A stretch of DNA of 64,000 nucleotides, from NCBI GenBank assembly GCA_949710005.1, contig OX453278.1, positions 8,873,097 to 8,937,096 on the forward strand, given 5' to 3'. Below are positions 1 through 7,409 of this stretch, one piece after another. How positions within the stretch are numbered: position 1 is the stretch's first letter; every line of letters begins with the position of its first letter. Below the pieces are notes generated by a model that did not search any database, was not told where the DNA came from, and saw nothing but the letters and a program-made list of their open reading frames with translations. The stretch comes from Ricordea florida (taxonomy: Eukaryota; Cnidaria; Anthozoa; Corallimorpharia; Ricordeidae). The translations under genes and the position numbers were made by a program.

Positions 1-2
1 AA

Positions 3-326
3 CTTGCAAAATATCTATCAGGACATAAAACTGATACAGAAAAAATACGACACGATAAGGCATTAGAGAAATATCAAAAAGATTATGCAGAATATCAGGA
101 AAAAAGACAAAAACTAATGGATTGGAAAATGAAACAAAAGGATGATAAATACCAAGCCTCAAAAAATATTTCTAATACCGATGAAGCTTTTAACTTGTAT
201 AGTCAAATGCATGAACCTAAATTTTCAAATTATTATAGACCTAGTGAAAACCAAAAGATGGGTGAAATGGTATATGTGGGTAGCGGTATGTTGGCATTGG
301 GTTATATGGCTAGTAAATTATTTTAA
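3..326 (+). CDS. Partial virion/membrane protein, homolog of B gene 24,410-24,814
   Basis: The frame is open to the left edge of the window, so the N-terminus is missing; 107 codons are visible. It aligns along its length with the C-terminal two thirds of the 134-residue protein at 24,410 in element B: a charged helical stretch, the shared segment KYQKDYAEYQEKR, then FSNYYRPSENQKMGE and a short C-terminal hydrophobic segment (MLALGYMASKLF) that could be a membrane anchor. No enzymatic motif is seen. From its place in a virion-gene block in both elements I infer a small structural or membrane protein; the function is unknown. It converges on the minus-strand gene at 366-632 with a hairpin between. 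Confidence 0.7.
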   Translation, partial: LAKYLSGHKTDTEKIRHDKALEKYQKDYAEYQEKRQKLMDWKMKQKDDKYQASKNISNTDEAFNLYSQMHEPKFSNYYRPSENQKMGEMVYVGSGMLALGYMASKLF

Positions 327-355
327 ATTATAAAAACATTAATTGTTTTATAATT
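326..355. terminator. Hairpin between convergent genes
   Basis: The arms AATTATAAAA(A)C and GTTTTATAATT pair over about 11 bp around a short AT loop. The hairpin begins at the stop codon of the plus-strand gene and lies 11 nt beyond the stop of the minus-strand gene at 366-632. A symmetrical stem here could end transcripts from both sides. See also 5,668-5,698. Confidence 0.5.
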
Positions 356-365
356 AAAGCATTAT

Positions 366-632
366 TTATATATTTGATACATGTTTACCCCAAGTTTTTA
401 TATTAATATCAACATGTAATAAATTTAAAATTTTTACTATTTTTATATTACTACATGTGGAAATATAAAGCTTTTTAAATAATTCATATAACTCTTTTAG
501 TTTTTCTCTATCTTTTAATTTAACTGCTATATTTCTTAACAATAACATGTCATCAATTGTAATTATTCCTTCTGTATTAAATTTTCTTAGTGTATAAAAG
601 TAAATATTATCATAAATACCTATAAATTCCAT
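366..632 (-). CDS. Small hypothetical viral protein (88 aa)
   Basis: An 88-residue ORF that is leucine, isoleucine and lysine rich and probably all-helical; I recognise no family. It is kept as a real gene because it begins 21 nt downstream of the ATTTAAAGAT motif (653-662, read on the minus strand) shared by the other element A genes, lies head-to-tail with the gene at 669-1310 with 36 nt between, and ends at a convergent hairpin. It has no counterpart in element B and, with its neighbour, occupies the place where B carries the RPB6-like gene. Confidence 0.5.
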   Translation of the reverse strand: MEFIGIYDNIYFYTLRKFNTEGIITIDDMLLLRNIAVKLKDREKLKELYELFKKLYISTCSNIKIVKILNLLHVDINIKTWGKHVSNI

Positions 633-652
633 TTTTTTATATTTTATTTTAT

Positions 653-662
653 ATCTTTAAAT
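653..662 (-). promoter_or_regulatory. ATTTAAAGAT motif upstream of gene 366-632
   Basis: Exact ATTTAAAGAT on the minus strand, 20 nt before the start codon, embedded in a longer shared block reading GAATTATGATTTAAAGATAT. Confidence 0.55.
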
Positions 663-668
663 CATAAT

Positions 669-1310
669 TCAATTTTTCCCCCAACGTTCTTTCAAATCCC
701 TTGACTCCTCAAAATCAAGACACCAATCTAAAACTCTAGGATATCCCCATACTCCCGATTCCATTAAATCATTATGTAAGCCTTTGTAGAATTTACGTTT
801 ATGTATTTCTTTCATTAAATCATCATGTAGGTTATTGTAAAATTTGTTTTTATGTAATACTTTATATGGGTTTGTGAATAATATAATATAAATTGAATCA
901 AAAGTGTATCCAATAATATTATTTCCAATATCACCATCATAATCAATAGGACCTGCTTTATAATACACTTCTTCGTCCACAAACCTAATAAAATCATCAA
1001 TTAATAAAAAACCCTTATCAAAATCCAAATCTATTGTATATTGAAAATCAAAAGCCTTATAAATAATTTCTTCATTATTCTTTCCAAAACAACAAATGTC
1101 AAAAACAACTCCAGATTTATAATCTTCATCTTCAATAATAAAACTTTGATTTTTTGATATATTTTTTAACACATCTTTCTCAATCGACTTTAAAAAATCA
1201 TAAATACCCAATCTTTTTTCATTAAAATACTTAAATCTAAGAAAACCATTGTCTATATATTCAAAAAATGTTAATCCTTCCGTATATTCGTTATATATCA
1301 TCATGTTCAT
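669..1310 (-). CDS. Terminal-motif protein paralog (AW/GYPxR..DWC type), 213 aa
   Basis: One of three paralogs in the window (others at 5,726-6,451 and 14,429-14,979). All share an N-terminal NxxRLxIYDFIxxIxxDLL-like segment (here residues about 30-50), an acidic middle, a KRKFYxxLHxxL segment and a C-terminal tryptophan/DWC motif, here YPRVLDWCLDFEE, followed by KERWG. The motif reminds me, from memory, of repeat-family proteins of large nucleocytoplasmic DNA viruses; the function is unknown. The start lies about 30 nt downstream of a GAATTATGATTTAAA block. The gene is divergent from the plus-strand gene at 1,417 and in tandem with 366-632. Confidence 0.7.
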   Translation of the reverse strand: MNMMIYNEYTEGLTFFEYIDNGFLRFKYFNEKRLGIYDFLKSIEKDVLKNISKNQSFIIEDEDYKSGVVFDICCFGKNNEEIIYKAFDFQYTIDLDFDKGFLLIDDFIRFVDEEVYYKAGPIDYDGDIGNNIIGYTFDSIYIILFTNPYKVLHKNKFYNNLHDDLMKEIHKRKFYKGLHNDLMESGVWGYPRVLDWCLDFEESRDLKERWGKN

Positions 1311-1382
1311 ATTTTCTTTTTTTTATTTTATTTTAAATTTTTTAAATCATAATTCAATTTTATAGATACTTCACTGTGTTCT

Positions 1383-1392
1383 ATTTAAAGAT
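1383..1392 (+). promoter_or_regulatory. ATTTAAAGAT motif upstream of gene 1,417
   Basis: Exact ATTTAAAGAT, 24 nt before the ATG at 1,417. It supports that ATG over the upstream TTG at 1,402. Confidence 0.6.
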
Positions 1393-1416
1393 TTCTTACT
1401 GTTGAGTAAAAAAATC

Positions 1417-2403
1417 ATGGCAGAAGGGGGTTATTTACCATTAGAGGATTTAGATCCAACTGAACTAAATGAACCAAAAGATGATGATGCTGATGATGAT
1501 GATAATATGGAAATGAAAACAATAACATCCACAACTTATGAAAATCCTGGTTATGATGAGGATGAGGATGAGGATGAGGATGAGGAAAAAGACCTTTTGT
1601 TAGGAAAAAAGATTAAAGAAAAAAAAGAAGCTGAAGATGATATAAAAATTGTATATCCAAAACCAAAATTTCAATATTTTATAACATTTTTACAAAATAT
1701 TGGGAAAGGAATAAGATTACCAGCAATTAAATTACCAGGTAGAACTAATGCGGCTACATATGTTCTTAGAGGCAGCGAATTTAGAAATCTTAAAAGTGGA
1801 GCTAAACTTCGTGATGGTCAACTAAAAAATTATTTAGGTCCAAGAGCAGAAGAAATTTTAGAAGATAATGATCGTGAGGTTGAAAAGATAAAAGAATCAC
1901 AAAATAAAAAGAAGGAGGAGAAAAAATTCATTGAGGATAAACCATTGAAAACACCAGAGGAAAGAGCAAGAATAGAGACTTTAGATAGAGAAATTGCTGA
2001 TGATGATAATGAAATAGCTACCAGGGATCGTGAGAGTGAGCAAATCCGAGAAAGAATGTCATTAAGGGGACGAATTAAGTCAATCTTCAAAAAGTATGGT
2101 TTTACAGCATTCGCTGTTATTAGTGCTGCGAGCGTCATCATTGGATTTATAGTTTCTAATCTTTCAAAAGGATTATCTACTTTAGGAAAACGTGTTGGAA
2201 ATGGATTGAAAGCTCTCGGTAAGAAACTCGGTGAAATATTACCTGGAATGGTTGGAGCTATCGTGAGCTTTCTATTCAAAACAGCAGGTGAGGTTATTGG
2301 ATTTTTAGGTAAGAATGCATGGCTTTTGATAATGGCTGTGGTTCTATATTTTGTGGAAAGTATAAAAAAGAGACCCCACGAGCCGCGAAGCAAGAGAAAG
2401 TAA
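1417..2403 (+). CDS. Conserved virion membrane protein, acidic N-terminus and C-terminal hydrophobic segments
   Basis: 328 codons from the ATG at 1,417, chosen because the promoter-like motif sits 24 nt upstream and the relative at 25,095 also starts with MA. The layout is: acidic low-complexity N-terminus with an Asp/Glu run; a basic middle; the conserved block KPLKTPEE; a coiled-coil-like charged stretch; then a basic segment and two hydrophobic stretches (around VISAASVIIGFIVSNLSKGL and NAWLLIMAVVLYFV) separated by a Gly/Lys-rich amphipathic region. The C-terminal 120 residues are very similar to element B's protein, while the N-terminal half is diverged. Probably a virion membrane or membrane-active protein; this is inference from topology and context. 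Confidence 0.75.
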   Translation: MAEGGYLPLEDLDPTELNEPKDDDADDDDNMEMKTITSTTYENPGYDEDEDEDEDEEKDLLLGKKIKEKKEAEDDIKIVYPKPKFQYFITFLQNIGKGIRLPAIKLPGRTNAATYVLRGSEFRNLKSGAKLRDGQLKNYLGPRAEEILEDNDREVEKIKESQNKKKEEKKFIEDKPLKTPEERARIETLDREIADDDNEIATRDRESEQIRERMSLRGRIKSIFKKYGFTAFAVISAASVIIGFIVSNLSKGLSTLGKRVGNGLKALGKKLGEILPGMVGAIVSFLFKTAGEVIGFLGKNAWLLIMAVVLYFVESIKKRPHEPRSKRK

Positions 2404-2406
2404 CAA

Positions 2407-2416
2407 ATTTAAAGAT
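2407..2416 (+). promoter_or_regulatory. ATTTAAAGAT motif upstream of gene 2,443
   Basis: Exact ATTTAAAGAT, 26 nt before the ATG at 2,443. It starts 4 nt after the stop codon of the previous gene. Confidence 0.6.
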
Positions 2417-2442
2417 ATCATACCGTTCAGTAAAAATACAAT

Positions 2443-3102
2443 ATGGAAGACTACAATAGAATTTACGGTGTAGCCGATCCCGAGCAAATTCGGGTAGAAC
2501 CCTCCCCGCAAAGCGGAAGCTCGATTTATCCTAGATTGCCTAATAATTCAGATCCAGTCAATTTCAGACTACAAAAATCAAGTGAAGTATTACAAAATCT
2601 TGAGAGAGAAATTAAACATTATGAAGATGTAAGGAAAAAATATAATAGAGCAAGAGGAATATTTACAAAAATCAGTGTTTGTAGTGGAGTAATTTCAGTT
2701 ATTCTTTCTGCAAGCGGGCTTGGAACTTCTCTTACCGGTTTTGGTGCTATTATTGGTGTTCCGTTGGGTGTTGTAGGTGGAATTTGTGGAGGGATATCGG
2801 TTGGATTCGGTGCTGCTTCTAAACGACTTTCAAATAAAGTTAGCAAACATGAACAGACTACTTCTATAGCAAAGTCAAAATTAAACACTATTAACGACTT
2901 GGTTTCAAAGGCATTGAAAGATAATGTTATATCTGATCAAGAATTTTCTATAATTTTAGCAGAGTTGGAAAAGTTTCAAAAACTAAAACTAGAAGTTCGC
3001 CAAAAATTTAGGAGAGATACAGAAAAAAACTTAAACATGTCGCAGATAAGAAGAGAAGTTCGTGCAGATCTATTAAAAGAGTTAACCACTCCCGCACATT
3101 AA
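2443..3102 (+). CDS. Conserved virion protein with coiled coils and central glycine-rich hydrophobic segment
   Basis: 219 codons. The layout is: a short proline-rich N-terminus; a helical segment near residues 45-65 (EVLQNLEREIKHYEDVRKKY); a glycine-rich hydrophobic stretch of about 50 residues that could form a membrane hairpin; then a long helical tail with SKLNTINDLVSKALKDN and SDQEFSIILAELEKFQKL. It is the relative of the 202-residue protein at 26,891 in element B, with the best conservation in the hydrophobic part and the tail. The context is a block of structural genes, with the start 40 nt after the previous stop. No catalytic motif is seen. The role is unknown, and a membrane-interacting minor virion protein is a reasonable guess. 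Confidence 0.72.
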   Translation: MEDYNRIYGVADPEQIRVEPSPQSGSSIYPRLPNNSDPVNFRLQKSSEVLQNLEREIKHYEDVRKKYNRARGIFTKISVCSGVISVILSASGLGTSLTGFGAIIGVPLGVVGGICGGISVGFGAASKRLSNKVSKHEQTTSIAKSKLNTINDLVSKALKDNVISDQEFSIILAELEKFQKLKLEVRQKFRRDTEKNLNMSQIRREVRADLLKELTTPAH

Positions 3103-3206
3103 AAATTTCATATGAAAGAACTGATGTGGGTTGTAATTGTTTTGCCGGCATTAGAAAAGAGGTTATCTAGTCTAAAGACTTTTCATATTATTCTAAAAGT
3201 AATAAA

Positions 3207-4775
3207 ATGACACTATGGATGGATTTTAAAAATAGATATCCAAAGGTTGACCTTGATAAATTTACATTTGTGAATGATTCATTTGGAGGATATATTAAGT
3301 GGAAAGTTAATGAAACAACAATCATGTCTAATGATGATCCTACTGGAAAAACATGGACTGATAGCCTATCACCTAATTTGAAAAGATTGTTATGGAAAGA
3401 TTTAGGGTTGGATGATTCTGAATTTAGTTCATTTCCAAAGAGTTTAACTATGACTAACCAAAGTTATCCTATACCAGCTATTAACTTTGATGACTTTACA
3501 AGCGACATAACAAAAATGCTAACCTCACTAGATATATATGTTTCAAATACAAAGAAATTCACAGCAAAGATGCGTGATGTTTTTACCAATCAAGTTGTGA
3601 CTTTCAAGTTTGGTAAACAAAGTAGAAAATGGTTGAACGGGCCTGATATGAACTATTGGCCTCAGCAACTTAACTTTGCAGTTTGGTGTGCAACATCTGG
3701 TTGTGGGATTAGTCTTTTTGAAAGTCTAAATTATCCCAAAGTAGTGAATAGCTTCATTAAGTTTCATATATATTTCACAATAAGGCGGATATTATATGAA
3801 TTAAGCCTTCCCCTACCCGATGAGCAACCATTTGTAATAAACAATAATCCATATAGTAAAGTAGCATATCAACGTTTGTGTGCAGAATTTGGGATTAGTA
3901 ATAATTCTGACTTTAGATGGAAAGGTGGTAGAAACGTGGGATTGGGAGATATATTTCTCGATTATGGTTCTGGATATCATGGAAAAGGGGGAGGATATCA
4001 AAATGTACATATTATAAGGAATTATGATAAAGAAGCAGATCAATGGCCTGGTGAAGGTAGTAAATTTGCTGATGACGGTGGTAAGAAAGAAAATGGTAAT
4101 CTTATCTCATTTATTCGTAATGATGACTTTGCCGATTTCAAATATGCTTGGTTTATTCCTACAAGTGGACGTGGGCTCACTAAAGCTGGACTCGGTAGAT
4201 TGAATAGATCCGCTGAGGCTTTTGTTTATTGTATATTAGGAGCACAAGTTAACACAAGAAATTCGATTTATGGTAATGGTGGTGGAGCAATCGAGACGCA
4301 ACAAGAATTCTTAGCTTTATTTGAGAGTAGTGTGATTGAGAATGACATTTCTAGTTCTATCCAAAGATATCAATTAGCTGTACAAGAAGCGAAATTACGA
4401 CTTGATTTAGCTATTGCTCCAGGTTTGTGGTTGATGCCAAGTAATATGATTATAAACACAGAAAGCGTGGTTGGATATAATAACAAACTTATGAAAGCGA
4501 CTAATGATATGAAATTTGGGACGAATAATACCCTAAACACTGAATCAAAACCGGTTGGAATAAGTCATAACATGGGATCTTCAAAGTTAAAGTTACCTCA
4601 TTCAATAGTTGAGACAAATCCGAAACCAAAAATCCTCACAACGCAAAATGAAAAGTCAACCAAAGGTCAGGACGTGACTACGCAACATGAAACCAACGCA
4701 CAAAGCGAGCATGAAGTTCGTATATTAACATTTATAATTATAAGTGGTGGGTTGGCGTGGTATCTATTTCGGTAA
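3207..4775 (+). CDS. Large conserved virion protein with C-terminal membrane anchor (522 aa)
   Basis: An intact 522-codon ORF whose counterpart in element B (27,570-30,339) is split by a transposon. The first 415 residues are highly conserved between the two (for example DDPTGKTWTD, KFGKQSRKWLN, NNPYSKVAYQRLCAEFGI, GGAIETQQEFLALFESSVIE). A variable Thr/Lys/Ser-rich linker follows, then a final hydrophobic segment (ILTFIIISGGLAWYLF) that looks like a tail anchor. I do not recognise a named domain. Length, conservation and position suggest a major structural or surface-associated protein. A weaker TCTAAAGACT motif lies 36 nt upstream. Because A is intact here, it defines the uninterrupted site in B. 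Confidence 0.78.
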   Translation: MTLWMDFKNRYPKVDLDKFTFVNDSFGGYIKWKVNETTIMSNDDPTGKTWTDSLSPNLKRLLWKDLGLDDSEFSSFPKSLTMTNQSYPIPAINFDDFTSDITKMLTSLDIYVSNTKKFTAKMRDVFTNQVVTFKFGKQSRKWLNGPDMNYWPQQLNFAVWCATSGCGISLFESLNYPKVVNSFIKFHIYFTIRRILYELSLPLPDEQPFVINNNPYSKVAYQRLCAEFGISNNSDFRWKGGRNVGLGDIFLDYGSGYHGKGGGYQNVHIIRNYDKEADQWPGEGSKFADDGGKKENGNLISFIRNDDFADFKYAWFIPTSGRGLTKAGLGRLNRSAEAFVYCILGAQVNTRNSIYGNGGGAIETQQEFLALFESSVIENDISSSIQRYQLAVQEAKLRLDLAIAPGLWLMPSNMIINTESVVGYNNKLMKATNDMKFGTNNTLNTESKPVGISHNMGSSKLKLPHSIVETNPKPKILTTQNEKSTKGQDVTTQHETNAQSEHEVRILTFIIISGGLAWYLFR

Positions 4776-4986
4776 TCGGTCAAAGACCACCCCTCAAAGC
4801 GAAAATTTCACGTGATTATCATTGTTTTTGGATTAGTGTTCACGTGTAGAACAATAGATTGCATACTTTTACGACATAGCAACAAGCAAAATGTAAAGTG
4901 GATTTGAAATCGAAAAGTAGATTTTATGTTTACTTTAAAAAGGTCGGTTTCTAACGTCGCTCAGGAATGTGATTACGTCAATGGAA

Positions 4987-4996
4987 ATTTAAAGAT
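4987..4996 (+). promoter_or_regulatory. ATTTAAAGAT motif upstream of gene 5,020
   Basis: Exact ATTTAAAGAT, 23 nt before the ATG at 5,020, at the end of a 244-nt intergenic stretch that otherwise shows no gene. Confidence 0.6.
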
Positions 4997-5019
4997 GAAT
5001 ATGTTGTAATCAAACAAAA

Positions 5020-5655
5020 ATGTTAAGCATAACAATGTATGAGACAGAAACCAGGATTTATTTAGATCCTCCGCTGAAAAATCTCCGGGAGATACAGCTA
5101 CTAGATTGTAATATACAAACCAAAAGATTGATTCATTTCAAGGATCAACAGATATTATTCAATGATAAGAATCAAGCTCTCATAATAATTCAACCCAGTA
5201 CATATTCATTGCGTGATATTCAATCAATCTTTCTTAATGATACTGATAAGGCAAAGATAACAATAATTGAGACTGATACTGTTGACTATCTATATTCAAA
5301 TAAGAACTTTAACATTAAACTTACTAGAGGGTTGTCGTTTGGTTTAGGGGTCCCTGAAATCATAAATCCTGGTAAATTATACCCTATAAATATACAGATT
5401 AAGGAGCCCCTGAGGCTTATTTGCAGTATAGTGGATAATAAGTCTTCATATATGAATAAAACAAAATATGGAGAACTTGTTAAACTCTCACCATCACACC
5501 TACTTGCAAACATACCCTCAAAGGATTATCCAACAATTCCAGTTCGAAAATATGAGAGCGTCATAAACCATTTCGATTTAACCATATTAGACAATGAATG
5601 GAAAAAACTTGATCTGAAGGGTTCTCCCATAACTTTTAGTTTAAGGTTTAGATAA
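5020..5655 (+). CDS. Putative minor capsid (penton-like) protein
   Basis: 211 codons and a close relative of the 210-residue protein at 26,226 in element B. Length and sequence texture fit a single-jelly-roll vertex protein of polinto-like viruses: an N-terminal beta-rich part (REIQLLDCNI), IIIQPSTYSLRDIQSIFLND, a central FGLGVPEIINPGKLYPINIQ, and a C-terminal NHFDLTILDNEWKKLDLKGS. The assignment rests on family-like texture and gene context and is not proven; a structure prediction would decide. Its position differs from B, where it lies before the coiled-coil gene. It converges on the minus-strand gene at 5,726 with a hairpin between. Confidence 0.6.
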   Translation: MLSITMYETETRIYLDPPLKNLREIQLLDCNIQTKRLIHFKDQQILFNDKNQALIIIQPSTYSLRDIQSIFLNDTDKAKITIIETDTVDYLYSNKNFNIKLTRGLSFGLGVPEIINPGKLYPINIQIKEPLRLICSIVDNKSSYMNKTKYGELVKLSPSHLLANIPSKDYPTIPVRKYESVINHFDLTILDNEWKKLDLKGSPITFSLRFR

Positions 5656-5667
5656 ATTACTTATTTT

Positions 5668-5698
5668 GTTATGTAACCTAAAAGAGTGGTTATATAAC
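5668..5698. terminator. Hairpin between convergent genes
   Basis: GTTATGTAACC and GGTTATATAAC pair with one mismatch over 11 bp around a 9-nt loop. It lies between the stop codons of the convergent genes ending at 5,655 and 5,726, like the hairpin at 326-355. Confidence 0.55.
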
Positions 5699-5725
5699 AT
5701 AATTATTAGTAACAGAAATATAAGA

Positions 5726-6451
5726 TTATTCATCCGGCAAAGAATTAAAAATTTCTTGCTCCTCAATATCATAACACCAATCCACAACTCTTTCTGGTTT
5801 CCACGCATATTCCAATATTTCATAATGCAGGGGTTTGTAAAATTTCTTTTTATGTTCTATTTTATAAAGATCTACATATAAAGCAGCCTCTACTAAACGA
5901 ACAATAAAATTTTTATCAAAATAATTAATATCACACTCCTTATCATGATAATATTTATAGGTTTCATATTCAATGTATTTAATATTTTCTTCATAATTTT
6001 TATTAGCAATTTTTAATACCTCTTTTACAAACTTATCAGCACATATTCCATTTATGCCAAAATTTCTATTGCGATTAAACTTAATTCCATCCATAATATT
6101 TTCATCCTCATCCTCATCCTCATAAGAAACAAAATTAATATGAAAATAAATATCATCGCTTTTCATTTCATATTTATCAAAAATTTCATCATCATCATCA
6201 ATAAAACCGCGAATTTTTGATAGTCTTTTTAACAAATCTTCTTTAATTGACTCTATAAAATCACAAAAACAAAGTCTTTTTTTATTTAAATACCTCAAAT
6301 TAATAACACACCCGCTAATAAAAGATATTAATTTTATTTTTTCATTATATATAATTTTTTTATTAAAAACAACATCATCATCATCGCTAAAAAGAATAAT
6401 TATTTTTCCTATATCATCACAGTATTCACCAACTTTTTTTATTTCTTCCAT
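5726..6451 (-). CDS. Terminal-motif protein paralog (AWxPxR..DWC type), 241 aa
   Basis: The second member in element A of the three-paralog family. It has the N-terminal NKKRLCFCDFIESIKEDLL segment at about residues 55-75, an acidic middle, HKKKFYKPLHYEILEY and the C-terminal AWKPERVVDWCYDIEEQE motif. It lacks the final KERWG seen in the other two. The start is 21 nt downstream of an exact ATTTAAAGAT (6,473-6,482). It is in tandem with the Cys/His-repeat gene upstream (start 6,953) and converges on the penton-like gene. Function unknown; the duplication inside one small virus suggests a host-interaction role, which is inference only. Confidence 0.7.
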   Translation of the reverse strand: MEEIKKVGEYCDDIGKIIILFSDDDDVVFNKKIIYNEKIKLISFISGCVINLRYLNKKRLCFCDFIESIKEDLLKRLSKIRGFIDDDDEIFDKYEMKSDDIYFHINFVSYEDEDEDENIMDGIKFNRNRNFGINGICADKFVKEVLKIANKNYEENIKYIEYETYKYYHDKECDINYFDKNFIVRLVEAALYVDLYKIEHKKKFYKPLHYEILEYAWKPERVVDWCYDIEEQEIFNSLPDE

Positions 6452-6472
6452 CTTTAAATAATTTTATTTTAT

Positions 6473-6482
6473 ATCTTTAAAT
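6473..6482 (-). promoter_or_regulatory. ATTTAAAGAT motif upstream of gene 5,726-6,451
   Basis: Exact motif on the minus strand inside the same GAATTATGATTTAAAGATAT block found at 653-669, 21 nt before the start codon at 6,451. Confidence 0.6.
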
Positions 6483-6488
6483 CATAAT

Positions 6489-6953
6489 TCATTTTTTTAA
6501 TTTTATTCTACATTCCTTACAAGAAGCTTTTTGTTTACCATGCTCACATATTTGAGATCCCCCACATTCTTTACATTGTTGTTTTTGTTTATTGTGTACG
6601 CATATATGTGATCCTCCACATTCTTTACACCGATACTTATATTTATTGTGTTTACATATTTGCGATCCTCTACACTTTTTACAAACATACTTAATTCTAT
6701 CATGCTCGCATATTTGTGATCCGTCACATTCTTTACAAAAATATTTAAGTTTTCCATGAATACAAATATAAATGCTATTATTATTATTATTATTATTAGT
6801 AACTTTTTCAATTAAATTATTAATTTCCTCCTCTTTAAATTTTTTAATCTCATTAATAAAATCTTTTCTATCCATTTTTGATCTTCCTTTAATTTTTAAC
6901 TCACTCGCAATTTTTTTTAGTTGATAAAGATATAAATTATTTAATTGCTCCAT
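6489..6953 (-). CDS. SAP/Rho-N-like plus Cys/His zinc-repeat protein
   Basis: 154 codons. Residues about 1-50 look like a SAP or Rho-N-type helix-extended-helix (LKKIASELKIKGRSKMDRKDFI), a type often seen in large DNA viruses. An Asn run encoded by an ATT microsatellite follows, then five near-identical zinc-binding repeats of about 18 residues with the pattern IC.H.K.K..CKEC.GSQ. I know this repeat from nucleocytoplasmic large DNA viruses, where its function is unclear. The relative at 30,807-31,316 in B has more diverged repeats and no SAP part. In both elements it is the terminal right-end gene pointing inward. Confidence 0.75.
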   Translation of the reverse strand: MEQLNNLYLYQLKKIASELKIKGRSKMDRKDFINEIKKFKEEEINNLIEKVTNNNNNNNSIYICIHGKLKYFCKECDGSQICEHDRIKYVCKKCRGSQICKHNKYKYRCKECGGSHICVHNKQKQQCKECGGSQICEHGKQKASCKECRIKLKK

Positions 6954-6972
6954 TTTTAATAATTTATTTCAA

Positions 6973-6982
6973 ATCTTTAAAT
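6973..6982 (-). promoter_or_regulatory. ATTTAAAGAT motif upstream of gene 6,489-6,953
   Basis: Exact motif on the minus strand, 19 nt before the start at 6,953, and the last element A signal that can be recognised. Confidence 0.55.
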
Positions 6983-7409
6983 CATAAAATTCAAATATTT
7001 TTTCGCACTTTATAAATCTCTGTTTAATTTTCTGACAAATCCTTGAATAATTTTGTGGATTTTTCTGACCGCTCGGCGTGGCTGGGAGGCTGTTCACCCA
7101 ATACAACAGAAGTATTTCAGAGGTTATGCAAAATTTTCGCGAAAACGGGCCGTATAGTAGCTGCGTCGCTCCGCTCCGCACCCCTAGTTCGGAAATCTCC
7201 GCGGCGGATTTTGCAGGCCATTCATAAAATACTGGTAAAATTGGGCTAGAAACTCACCGGAAACTTTAAGAAAAAAAATTTAAAAAAAATTAAAAAAAAT
7301 TTTTAAAAAACCGACTTATTTTTACGGTAATATAGTAGTGCCGAGGTTTCTCAGCACGGAGTTGAATTCGATTTGTGGGCCACAATGGTCGAGTGATTGT
7401 TGTTTTGCG
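6983..7409. other. Junction of element A with host DNA; no gene seen
   Basis: Composition changes from AT-rich viral sequence to GC-richer DNA near 7,060. A/T homopolymer runs lie at 7,268-7,310. Nothing here matches the element B terminal repeat apart from a chance-level AGTAGTG at 7,334. The end of element A must lie in this stretch, but I cannot place it. Confidence 0.4.

Larger units (their letters stand above)
1..6990. mobile_element. Element A: partial polinto-like endogenous DNA virus
   Basis: Nine closely packed open reading frames occupy this AT-rich stretch, four on the minus and five on the plus strand. Eight have recognisable relatives in element B (14,213-31,523). The polymerase, integrase, capsid and ATPase genes are not visible and would lie left of the window. 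Relative to B the order is changed: the penton-like gene follows the 522-codon gene instead of preceding the coiled-coil gene, and two minus-strand genes sit where B has its RPB6-like gene. No inverted repeat matching the B termini was found, and the right end must lie between about 6,983 and 7,400. No visible gene is broken, unlike B. It could be an integrated virus of a sister lineage or a truncated element. Confidence 0.75.

Noticed and set aside
1830-2393. A 187-codon minus-strand ORF
   Set aside because: It is the antisense shadow of the conserved virion gene at 1,417-2,403, with no matching conservation of its own.
6540-6760. A CRISPR-like array of regular repeats
   Set aside because: The periodicity comes from about 54-nt units coding Cys/His zinc repeats in an open frame; there are no constant repeats with unique spacers.
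6770-6800. Simple ATT repeat as a separate microsatellite feature
   Set aside because: It encodes the Asn run within the zinc-repeat gene and keeps the frame, so it is described there.
7334-7340. AGTAGTG resembling the start of the element B TIR, as a possible end of element A
   Set aside because: Only 7 bases match, the orientation is wrong for a right end, and no inverted partner is visible.
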